Assembly: GCA_028723145.1 (NCBI GenBank)
Contig: JAQYFM010000007.1
Coordinates: 1-26,535, forward strand
From: Spirochaetales bacterium
GTDB taxonomy: Bacteria > Spirochaetota > Spirochaetia > Sphaerochaetales > Sphaerochaetaceae
Direction: 5' to 3'
DNA: 26,535 nucleotides
The notes under the pieces: model-generated
The model's input: only the letters and a program-made list of their open reading frames with translations
Told to the model about the DNA's origin: nothing
The model's database searches: none
Position numbers and translations under genes: made by a program
Shown here: piece by piece, positions 1-6,184 of the stretch
Layout of the letters: each line of letters opens with the position of its first letter
Numbering within the stretch: the first letter of the stretch is position 1

Positions 1-15
1 GTGGCGGTAGTTCAC
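1..15 (+). mobile_element. Possible right-end stub of an IS200/IS605-type (TnpB) element
   Basis: The first 15 bases end in GTAGTTCAC and are followed directly by aminotransferase coding sequence. The last nine bases match, with one difference, the outer end of the TnpB element at the other edge of the window (GTAATTCAC on the minus strand, 25801-25793). Right ends finishing in TTCAC or TTCAA are, from memory, common in TnpB-carrying IS605-group elements. The stub also brings an in-frame TAG (8-10) just before the aminotransferase frame opens. I infer that an element lies to the left, pointing right. Only 15 bases are visible, so a chance match or a contig-end artefact remains possible. Confidence 0.4.
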
Positions 16-949
16 AGTAGAAGCTGCTGCATTAATTAATGAAGTAGCAGGTTCTGATAGAGTATTTTTTGCAAATAGTGGAGCTGAAGCAAATAAAGGT
101 GCATTAAAGCTTGCAAGAAAGTATGGTAGTACAAAAGGAAAAAGTAAAATATTATCTTTTGAACACTCCTTCCATGGAATAACCTATGGCGCTGTAACCC
201 TCACTGGTCAAGAAAAATACCATAAAGGTTTTTATCCTATGGTTCCAGATATTGAGTATGGTATTTATAACAACTTAGAAAGTGTAAAGCAAATTGTAGA
301 TGATAAATTTGCTGCAATATTTGTTGAACCTATTCAAGTTGAAGGTGGAATTATTCCAGCTAATAAAGAGTTCCTTGAAGGCTTGAGAATGCTATGCGAT
401 GAAAAAGATATGCTTTTAATATATGACTGTGTCCAGTGTGGCTGTGGTAGAACAGGATATATGTTCGCTTGGCAATATTATGGTATTCAGCCTAATATCA
501 TGACACTTGCTAAAGCAATTGGAGGAGGACTCCCCTTGTCTGCGCTATGTGCATATTCAAAAGCATCAAATGTTTTTTCCCCTGGAGACCATGCTTCAAC
601 ATTTGGTGGAAATCCAATTTCATGTGCTCTTTCTACAGTAGTTATTAATGAGTTAAAGTCTGGGTTACTTGATCATGTAAAGGATGTAGGGGCTTATTTT
701 AAGAGTAAGCTCAATGAGCTTGTTAAGCTGTATCCTAATATTTGTTCAGAGGTTAGAGGATTTGGCTTAATGCTTGGTCTTGAAGTTAAGATTACCCCTA
801 AAACTATCATTGATAGTGCAAGAAAGAAAGGCGTCTTAATGTGCTCTGCAGGGTATGATGTTGTAAGATTTGTTCCACCATTAGTGATTACCAAAGGTGA
901 AGTTGATGAAACAATTAAAGTCTTAAATAGTATTTTTTCGCAACTTTGA
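11..949 (+). CDS. argD: Acetylornithine-type class III aminotransferase, 5' part missing
   Basis: PLP-dependent class III aminotransferase, closest by eye to acetylornithine/succinylornithine aminotransferase of arginine biosynthesis. The frame is open from base 11. It starts at the region before the phosphate-binding NSGAEAN motif, so roughly the first 80-100 residues of the roughly 400 expected are absent. Visible motifs are NSGAEAN, SFEHSFHG, an IYDCVQCGCGRTG block holding the PLP-contacting Asp, the Schiff-base Lys in TLAKAIGGGLP, and TFGGNP. Two family positions differ: DEVQ reads DCVQ, and NSGAEANE reads NSGAEANK. The first in-frame ATG (239) lies past the motif and cannot be the native start. 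An in-frame TAG at 8-10 precedes the frame, probably within the end of an inserted element, so the gene may be disrupted rather than merely cut by the window. The exact substrate is not certain. Confidence 0.8.
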   Translation, partial: FTVEAAALINEVAGSDRVFFANSGAEANKGALKLARKYGSTKGKSKILSFEHSFHGITYGAVTLTGQEKYHKGFYPMVPDIEYGIYNNLESVKQIVDDKFAAIFVEPIQVEGGIIPANKEFLEGLRMLCDEKDMLLIYDCVQCGCGRTGYMFAWQYYGIQPNIMTLAKAIGGGLPLSALCAYSKASNVFSPGDHASTFGGNPISCALSTVVINELKSGLLDHVKDVGAYFKSKLNELVKLYPNICSEVRGFGLMLGLEVKITPKTIIDSARKKGVLMCSAGYDVVRFVPPLVITKGEVDETIKVLNSIFSQL

Positions 950-981
950 TATAATCCTATCAAAAAAAAGGAAAAGTACTA

Positions 982-1010
982 TTGACGAAAAAATATTAAT
1001 CTTCTATTAT
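982..1010 (+). promoter_or_regulatory. Promoter of tRNA-Arg
   Basis: TTGACG (982-987), a 17-base spacer and TATTAT (1005-1010) form a good sigma-70 promoter. Initiation would be near 1017, about 14 bases before the tRNA. An 8-base inverted repeat, GACGAAAA (984-991) and TTTTCGTC (1013-1020), brackets the spacer and -10 element, with its left arm overlapping the -35. Confidence 0.65.
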
Positions 1011-1030
1011 AATTTTCGTCTTAAGACAAT

Positions 1031-1104
1031 GCGCCCTTAGCTCACCTGGATAGAGCAACTGCCTTCTAAGCAGTAGGTGACAAGTTCGAATCTTGTAGGG
1101 CGTA
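1031..1104 (+). tRNA. tRNA-Arg (anticodon TCT)
   Basis: This is a 74-base cloverleaf. The acceptor stem pairs GCGCCCT with AGGGCGT, with a G-U at the first pair. The anticodon stem ACTGC/GCAGT encloses the loop CTTCTAA, giving anticodon TCT, which reads AGA. The T arm contains GTTCGAATC. The discriminator is A. CCA is not encoded (CGA follows), so it would be added after transcription. Confidence 0.95.
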
Positions 1105-1108
1105 CGAG

Positions 1109-1137
1109 CCGGATTCCAAAAGGGTCCGGTTTTTTTT
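1109..1137 (+). terminator. Terminator of tRNA-Arg
   Basis: CCGGA (1109-1113) pairs with TCCGG (1125-1129), extended by G-T pairs around an A-rich loop, and a run of eight T follows. It sits five bases after the tRNA. The T run touches the stop codon of the convergent gene at 1136, but no T run exists on that gene's side, so it mainly serves the tRNA. Confidence 0.8.
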
Positions 1138-1921
1138 ATATTTCAGATCTAAATGTACCTTTTTCTGTTATTTGATATCTATAAGCTTTTTTAAATTGTT
1201 TATTTGTAAATGTTGTACCCATTGAAATATAGCCAAAGAATTTAATTGGAATATTTGTGCCTTCATCTCCAAAGAGTTTTAGTTTGGCTTCGTAATAAAA
1301 AATAGGTTCAATATCTGATGAGTTTTTAAATTCAATATTTGCTGATGAATAATTAAAAAGATCATAAGAGCCATATACTCCTATCCTTAATGAATGGTTT
1401 TTAACTATTAAAAATTTTGCCCCTACGTCAAAATCTAGTGATAAATCAAAATCTGATAGTTTTATAATAATACTATTATTAAGATTATTATTACTATACC
1501 TTTTATATGCAAACATAAAGCCGTAACCTAGGTAAAAATCAAGAATGTTATCAAAAATATATCTTTTAGCACTACCAAGCATAAATGATATTGAGATATC
1601 AGATATTTTTTCTTTTGTTATTGCAAGTTTGGTTTTTCCATCTTCTTCAATCTCTTGCTGTGTTTCAATTGGTTTAATCAAGGATGCAATTGATACATAA
1701 GGCGTTTGGATACCAAAACGCATGAAAACACCATTTTTACTTTGACCTACAAAGCCAAAACCTGTGTAATCAAAACCAAACTTCTCTTTGTTAACAATAC
1801 TTAAAGATTCAGAAACTGTTTTATAGAACGTAATATCATAATCTGATAAAGAGTCAACGGCCATTAATGAAAAAAGTGGCATAGTGATAATCAAAAAAAT
1901 GATAAGAATTCTTTTTTTCAT
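1136..1921 (-). CDS. Secreted, probable outer-membrane protein of unknown family
   Basis: I do not recognise this 261-residue protein. It has a clear signal peptide: MKKR, a hydrophobic stretch to about residue 17, then a probable cleavage site near LMAVDS. The mature part alternates polar and aromatic or hydrophobic residues, with repeated short segments ending in Tyr or Phe (for example YIFDNILDFYLGYGFMFAY). This suggests a small beta-barrel or beta-rich envelope protein. It lacks the C-terminal Phe typical of classical outer-membrane porins. The upstream signal is weak, with only GGA two bases before the ATG. It converges on tRNA-Arg and diverges from tRNA-Pro, so it appears to be a single-gene unit. 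The coding reality is well supported by the signal peptide and length; the function is unknown. Confidence 0.7.
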   Translation of the reverse strand: MKKRILIIFLIITMPLFSLMAVDSLSDYDITFYKTVSESLSIVNKEKFGFDYTGFGFVGQSKNGVFMRFGIQTPYVSIASLIKPIETQQEIEEDGKTKLAITKEKISDISISFMLGSAKRYIFDNILDFYLGYGFMFAYKRYSNNNLNNSIIIKLSDFDLSLDFDVGAKFLIVKNHSLRIGVYGSYDLFNYSSANIEFKNSSDIEPIFYYEAKLKLFGDEGTNIPIKFFGYISMGTTFTNKQFKKAYRYQITEKGTFRSEI

Positions 1922-2017
1922 ATTCCAATACTTAATGATAACTTTGAGATTTTGTTATGACAATATTGGATGAAAAAAATATTTTTCAAAATTTTTTAAA
2001 AATTTTTCATCTAAGTG

Positions 2018-2046
2018 TTGACTAATTTTTTTATTTAGGGCATTAT
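2018..2046 (+). promoter_or_regulatory. Promoter of tRNA-Pro
   Basis: TTGACT (2018-2023), a 17-base spacer and CATTAT (2041-2046) lie 14 bases before the tRNA. Just upstream, GATGAAAAA (1969-1977) and TTTTTCATC (2003-2011) form a 9-base inverted repeat in a very AT-rich stretch. That repeat could be an upstream activating or operator site for the tRNA or for the divergent gene at 1921. Confidence 0.65.
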
Positions 2047-2060
2047 CATCAACGTTGATT

Positions 2061-2133
2061 CGGGATGTCGCCTAGCGGCTATGGCGTCTGCTTTGGGAGC
2101 AGAATATCGATGGTTCGAGTCCATTCATCCCGA
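2061..2133 (+). tRNA. tRNA-Pro (anticodon TGG)
   Basis: This is a 73-base cloverleaf. The acceptor stem CGGGATG pairs with CATCCCG over seven pairs. The anticodon stem TCTGC/GCAGA encloses the loop TTTGGGA, giving TGG, which reads CCA. The T arm is TGGTTCGAGTCCA. The first base is C and the discriminator A, as usual for bacterial proline tRNA. CCA is not encoded (CAA follows). Confidence 0.95.
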
Positions 2134-2139
2134 CAAGAA

Positions 2140-2177
2140 AGCTGAGATCTGAAATGAGATTTCAGCTTTTTTCTTTT
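2140..2177 (+). terminator. Terminator of tRNA-Pro
   Basis: AGCTGA (2140-2145) pairs with TCAGCT (2162-2167), with further pairing of ATCT to AGAT inside the arms. TTTTTCTTTTTT follows. It starts seven bases after the tRNA. Confidence 0.8.
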
Positions 2178-2239
2178 TTAAGTGATAAATCATTAATATC
2201 TGATTTAAATATCAATTGAAAAATTAGTTGCATATCCCT

Positions 2240-2269
2240 TTGATAAAATTAAATAATCATTTGTATGAT
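2240..2269 (+). promoter_or_regulatory. Promoter of nth
   Basis: TTGATA (2240-2245), an 18-base spacer and TATGAT (2264-2269) form a near-consensus promoter. Initiation would fall near 2276-2277. That leaves almost no leader before the ATG at 2281 and favours the downstream ATG at 2293. Confidence 0.6.
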
Positions 2270-2292
2270 AGATAAAGGATATGGGGATAGAT

Positions 2293-2919
2293 ATGGTAAA
2301 CAAAGATAAAATGAAAGCATTTGAAGTATTAGATAAATTATATCCAAAAGATATTGGATTCTTATTTGCTGATACACCTTTTCAATTTCTTGTATCCGTT
2401 TGTCTATCAGCTCAAACTACTGATGCTGCGGTTATGAAAATAACCCCTATATTATTTTCAAAATATCCTGATGAAAAAGCAATTTCAAAAGCAGAATTAT
2501 CTTCAGTTGAAGAAATCATTCATCCGTTAGGCTTTTATAGAGTTAAGGCGAAGAATATTATTTCTCTTGCTAAGGCTATTGTAGAACTAGGTTATATCCC
2601 TGATACAATTGAGGAGTTGATAAAGCTACCTGGAGTAGGGCGTAAGACTGCAAACTGCTATATTTTGCATATCTGCTCAAAGAGTGCAATCATTGTTGAT
2701 ACTCACTTTAAAAGAGTAGCTAAACGCCTTGGATTTACTGATGAAGTTGATCCTGATAAAGTAGAGCTTGATATTAAAAAACACTATGATGAAGCAATTT
2801 GGTCAAGGCTTTCTATGGTTTTAAATTTACATGGTAGAAAGTTCTGTTATAGTAAAAATCCTAACTGCGAAGCATGCCCAGTTAATGCTTATTGTAGGAG
2901 TGTAAAACCATCTAAATAA
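2293..2919 (+). CDS. nth: Endonuclease III (DNA glycosylase/AP lyase)
   Basis: Base-excision repair enzyme that removes oxidised pyrimidines and cleaves abasic sites. The helix-hairpin-helix motif LPGVGRKTAN holds the catalytic Lys (residue 118), and the catalytic Asp lies in VDTHFKRV (residue 136); both sit almost exactly where they do in the E. coli enzyme. The C-terminal iron-sulfur loop has spacing C-X6-C-X2-C-X5-C. The length of 208 residues is normal. I chose ATG 2293 over 2281 because GGGGA lies five bases before it. The AAGGA before 2281 is one base away and overlaps the predicted transcription start. The last 31 bases overlap the convergent unknown gene that ends at 2889. Confidence 0.95.
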   Translation: MVNKDKMKAFEVLDKLYPKDIGFLFADTPFQFLVSVCLSAQTTDAAVMKITPILFSKYPDEKAISKAELSSVEEIIHPLGFYRVKAKNIISLAKAIVELGYIPDTIEELIKLPGVGRKTANCYILHICSKSAIIVDTHFKRVAKRLGFTDEVDPDKVELDIKKHYDEAIWSRLSMVLNLHGRKFCYSKNPNCEACPVNAYCRSVKPSK

Positions 2920-3314
2920 GGTTTTAGTAATACTAGGCGTTGATGCTTTGTTACTATTGGATTATTCATCTTAAATGAATTTTTTTTAGAAAAATATATT
3001 CCAGTAGGCCCTTCTTCAATGCCTAAACTTTTTTGCAATTCTTTTAATTTATTATCATCATTGGCCTTTAATAGATAACCAATATTGGTTAGTGTAAAAT
3101 TGTTTTCAAATTTTAAATTAAAGTTAAAGTGAGCTCTATCAAAGGAGGTTTTTTCTGTTTTCCCAAGCATAATAAAAGGAGGGAGTGAAAAGATAGTTTC
3201 ATCTCCTGTTTCTTTAAATAGATTTTTCCTTAATTGATAGAGTATTTTTTCACACTCTTTATCGCACATAAGTGCGAAAATACATTCTCTCATAAGCAAA
3301 TAATACTTAATCAT
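2889..3314 (-). CDS. Protein of unknown function, possibly a degenerate 2H-type fold
   Basis: This 141-residue frame has no signal peptide or membrane segment. Its N-terminus (FALMCDKECEKILYQLRKNL) followed by SLPPFIMLGKTEK loosely recalls the helix and first HxT/S strand of 2H phosphoesterases (LigT/2'-5' ligase fold). The motif histidine is not there, however: FIML stands where HITL would be. A second region (GPTGIYFSKK) does not restore the motif. Any relation would be to an inactive member, and I do not assign a function. It overlaps the 3' end of nth by 31 bases in antisense and runs towards it. No good ribosome-binding site precedes ATG 3314 or the internal ATG at 3293. Confidence 0.5.
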   Translation of the reverse strand: MIKYYLLMRECIFALMCDKECEKILYQLRKNLFKETGDETIFSLPPFIMLGKTEKTSFDRAHFNFNLKFENNFTLTNIGYLLKANDDNKLKELQKSLGIEEGPTGIYFSKKNSFKMNNPIVTKHQRLVLLKPYLDGFTLLQ

Positions 3315-3374
3315 GGGAAAAATGAATAGAAAGACTATTTACAAAACATGCGAATATTTGTTAAAGTCAAATAG

Positions 3375-3434
3375 TTGCGACCTCTCACTATATCTGTCTA
3401 TGCTCGAACAGATGATTTTGGGAAGACGCCCAAA
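3375..3434 (+). promoter_or_regulatory. Promoter and structured leader of rpmB
   Basis: TTGCGA (3375-3380), an 18-base spacer and TATGCT (3399-3404) are a plausible promoter. ATCTGT (3392-3397) and ACAGAT (3408-3413) form an inverted repeat around the -10. A second small hairpin, TTTGGG (3417-3422) with CCCAAA (3429-3434), lies in the predicted leader. Either could be a control site, but neither resembles a leader I know. Confidence 0.4.
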
Positions 3435-3469
3435 GAATAAAAACAACACAAATTAAGGTGGATATAATC

Positions 3470-3700
3470 ATGGCAAGAAGATGTGATATTTGCGGTAAGG
3501 GTACTGTTGCTGGACAGGTTGTTCCTCGTAAAGGTCAAGCTAAGAAGGACGGCGGTGTTGGTCAGCATATTGGTGTAACAAAGAAGAGAGAGTTCCGCCC
3601 AAACCTTGTTACTATTAAGACAATGATTAATGGTACTCCAAAGACAATCAAGGTTTGCACACGTTGTCTTAGAAGCGGAAAATTCCAGAAAGTAGTATAA
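3470..3700 (+). CDS. rpmB: 50S ribosomal protein L28
   Basis: Large-subunit ribosomal protein of 76 residues, normal for bL28. It carries the zinc-ribbon form: CDIC near the N-terminus and CTRC near the C-terminus, four Cys in two CxxC pairs. Some bacteria carry Cys-free copies instead, used when zinc is scarce. AAGGTGG (3455-3461) lies eight bases before ATG 3470. The in-frame GTG at 3458 lies inside that site and is not a start. The gene stands alone with its own terminator, followed by the threonine operon. Confidence 0.95.
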   Translation: MARRCDICGKGTVAGQVVPRKGQAKKDGGVGQHIGVTKKREFRPNLVTIKTMINGTPKTIKVCTRCLRSGKFQKVV

Positions 3701-3722
3701 TCTTTCTCCCTTTTCCAAGAGT

Positions 3723-3752
3723 ATGAGCCCTTTCGCAGGGCTCATGTTTGTA
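3723..3752 (+). terminator. Hairpin after rpmB
   Basis: ATGAGCCCT (3723-3731) pairs perfectly with AGGGCTCAT (3737-3745) around a five-base loop. The following GTTTGTATAT is only moderately T-rich, so some read-through into the threonine operon is possible. No threonine-rich leader peptide precedes it, so it is not a classical thr attenuator. Confidence 0.6.
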
Positions 3753-3775
3753 TATAGCCATTATCGGAGGATTTT

Positions 3776-6169
3776 ATGGAAAACTTAAGAGTACATGCCT
3801 TAGAAGGTGTAATGCTCTCAGTACCACAAGGATATGAAAAGCTGTTAAAGATTCATGGTTCATCAACAGAGGAAAGTCAAGTTTATGTAATTTCTCCTGT
3901 TCATGATGGACAGTTAGGATTATCAGGTCTTTTAGAGAGTGCTAAGAGAAAGGATGAAATCCTATGGTCTCTTTTGGAGCAGTCACAGCTAGCATGGTTA
4001 GATCTTTCTTCAAAGCTTAGTGTTAGAGACGAATTAGTTTCTTCATTAATTAGAAAAGGATTTGAGGATATGGAAGATATCCTCCGTTCTGTTTGGCTTT
4101 TAGAAGATATTTCAGAGAGTACTCAAAAGTACTTTGCTTCTTTAACAAGCTATTATCTAGCCTTAATTGCTTCAGCACACTTTAAAGCAAATAATATCAC
4201 AGTATCATTAGTTCCTGCAGAAAAAGCTGTTAGACAAAAGAGTTTTACAACTGGTGCGACCTTCGTATATGGTGATTTAATTCAACCTAAAATTAAAGTA
4301 CTAAGCCATGAGGGAGAGAGTGAATATACTGCATCCTTATGTGCTGTCAATGCTAATGGTGCATTAACATTTTGGAATAATAGGTCTTTATTATGTACAG
4401 CTAGAAAGAAGGATATTCCTTCTGCAAAGGTAATTGAAAGATTAACATATGCTGAAGCTACAGAATTAAGTTTCTTCGGGGCTCCTATTGTACATCCGCA
4501 TTACTTTATTCCTGCTCAGAGCCAAGGTATTCCAATTGAGCTAAAGTATTGGGGGGATATTGCAAGTAAGGGAACAATTATTACAGATAAAAAGAGTATT
4601 CAAGATAGACGTTTCCCAATTAAAGCCTTCTCTGTAATGAGAGATATTTCTATTATTAACATTGAAGGTGCTGGTATGTCAGGTATTCCAGGTATTTCTT
4701 CTCGTTTGTTCACAGCATTAAGAAGAGAAGGTATTTCTGTTATCCTTATCAGCCAGGCATCTAGTGAGTACTCAATCTGTTTTGCTGTACCATCTGCTCA
4801 AGTAACAATGGCTGCAGCTTGTGCTAGATATGAATTTGAAAGTGAACTAAATAATCATCAAATTGGATCAATAAGTGCAGTTAGCAATATGGCTATTCTT
4901 GCAGCTGTTGGTGAAGTAATGAGTGGCCAAATTGGTGTATCTGGTAAGTTCTTCTCAGCTTTAGCAAAGGCAGGCGTTAACATTTCTGCAATTGCACAGG
5001 GTTCTTCTGAAAGAAATATTTCAGCAGTAATCCGCGAGTGTGATTCTCTAAAGGCACTTTCTCAAGTACATGCTTCGTTCTTCTTATCAGCACAAACAAT
5101 GTCTGTAGGTCTCTTTGGACCAGGTAACATTGGTGGTACCTTCTTAGACCAGTTAGCAAGTGAGAAAGAAAGACTCCAAGCTCAATTTGGACTTGATATA
5201 AGAATTCGTGCAATTGCTAGTTCATCAAGAATGATTTTAAGTGAAGAAGGTATTGATCTTACAAAGTGGAGAGAACTATTTGAGGTCGCTTCACAAGAGT
5301 ATGACTTAAATAAATTCTTATCACATGTAGGCTCTGAATATTATCCGCATTCAGTCTTAATCGATTGTACAACAAGCCAAGAACTTGCTTCTATGTATTC
5401 AAAGTTCTTAGAGAAGTTCCATGTAATTACTCCAAACAAAAAAGCTGCAACTGGTCCATATAGTTATTACAAGGAGATGTTTGAAACTTGTAAGCGTACA
5501 GGAAAAAGATTCTTGTACGAAACAACAGTAGGTGCAGGCCTTCCTGTTATCAACACCTTAAATGACTTAATCCAAACAGGTGATGAGGTTAAGAAAATTG
5601 AAGGTATGTTCTCAGGTACTCTTTCATGGCTATTTAATGAATATGATGGATCCGTTCCTTTTTCTCAGCTTGTATTACAAGCAAAGGAAATGGGATATAC
5701 AGAACCAGATCCAAGAGATGACTTATCAGGTATGGACGTTGCAAGAAAGACTGTAATCTTGGCACGTGAAATTGGACTTGATGTAGAACTTGAGAATTTA
5801 AATATTGCATCTCTAGTTCCTGATACTCTCAAAGACGCATCTAAAGAAGAGTTCTTATCAAGACTTTCTGAGATGGATGATGAGATTTTATCAAAGTATA
5901 AAGAAGCTAAAGCAAAGGGTGAAGTTATTAGATATGTAGGTAGAGTTGATAACGGAAAATGCTCTGTTTCTCTTGAATCTTTTGCTTCTAACCATCCATT
6001 TGCAAGTGCATCAGGAACAGATAATGTGATAACATTCGTAACTAGCCGTTATATCGAGAGCCAACCTCTTGTTATTAAGGGCCCAGGAGCTGGTAGAGAA
6101 GTAACTGCTGGAGGTGTCTTTGCAGATTTACTCAGATTAGCAATCTACCTCGGTGCTGGAATACTCTGA
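3776..6169 (+). CDS. thrA: ThrA-like fusion: degenerate aspartokinase domain plus homoserine dehydrogenase
   Basis: The protein has 797 residues in the ThrA order: aspartokinase-like (about 1-280), two ACT domains (from about 283 and 374), and homoserine dehydrogenase (from 442). The dehydrogenase looks active, reducing aspartate semialdehyde to homoserine. It has GPGNIG for the nucleotide, TPNKKA, VGAGLPV, and EPDPRDDLSGMDVARK with the catalytic Asp and Lys. The ACT region keeps the threonine-site hallmarks SQASSEYSI and AQGSSER. The kinase part does not look active: KFGGTSV reads HALEGVMLSV (7-16), the RGE segment reads SLTSY (about 121-125), GRxGSDYTA reads HEGESEYTAS (178-187), and the WTD of WTDVDG reads WNN (200-202). 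It is about 20 residues short. GGAGG lies five bases before the ATG. Automatic annotation as bifunctional would probably be wrong for the kinase half. It is co-transcribed with thrC. Confidence 0.9.
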   Translation: MENLRVHALEGVMLSVPQGYEKLLKIHGSSTEESQVYVISPVHDGQLGLSGLLESAKRKDEILWSLLEQSQLAWLDLSSKLSVRDELVSSLIRKGFEDMEDILRSVWLLEDISESTQKYFASLTSYYLALIASAHFKANNITVSLVPAEKAVRQKSFTTGATFVYGDLIQPKIKVLSHEGESEYTASLCAVNANGALTFWNNRSLLCTARKKDIPSAKVIERLTYAEATELSFFGAPIVHPHYFIPAQSQGIPIELKYWGDIASKGTIITDKKSIQDRRFPIKAFSVMRDISIINIEGAGMSGIPGISSRLFTALRREGISVILISQASSEYSICFAVPSAQVTMAAACARYEFESELNNHQIGSISAVSNMAILAAVGEVMSGQIGVSGKFFSALAKAGVNISAIAQGSSERNISAVIRECDSLKALSQVHASFFLSAQTMSVGLFGPGNIGGTFLDQLASEKERLQAQFGLDIRIRAIASSSRMILSEEGIDLTKWRELFEVASQEYDLNKFLSHVGSEYYPHSVLIDCTTSQELASMYSKFLEKFHVITPNKKAATGPYSYYKEMFETCKRTGKRFLYETTVGAGLPVINTLNDLIQTGDEVKKIEGMFSGTLSWLFNEYDGSVPFSQLVLQAKEMGYTEPDPRDDLSGMDVARKTVILAREIGLDVELENLNIASLVPDTLKDASKEEFLSRLSEMDDEILSKYKEAKAKGEVIRYVGRVDNGKCSVSLESFASNHPFASASGTDNVITFVTSRYIESQPLVIKGPGAGREVTAGGVFADLLRLAIYLGAGIL

Positions 6170-6184
6170 TTAAAGGAGAAAGAT

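Noticed and set aside
945..964. Inverted repeat TTTGATA/TATCAAA over the aminotransferase stop codon as a terminator
   Set aside because: It is AT-only apart from one G-C pair and is followed by A, not T, on the plus strand, so it is a poor terminator.
2281..2292. ATG 2281 as the start of nth
   Set aside because: The AAGGA site is one base away and the predicted transcription start lies about there; ATG 2293 has GGGGA at good spacing.
3398..3745. Long open frame on the minus strand across rpmB
   Set aside because: It is antisense to a certain ribosomal-protein gene and has no recognisable protein features or ribosome-binding site.
3701..3775. Threonine attenuator ahead of thrA
   Set aside because: The hairpin belongs to rpmB; there is no Thr/Ile-rich leader peptide and no alternative antiterminator pairing that I can see.
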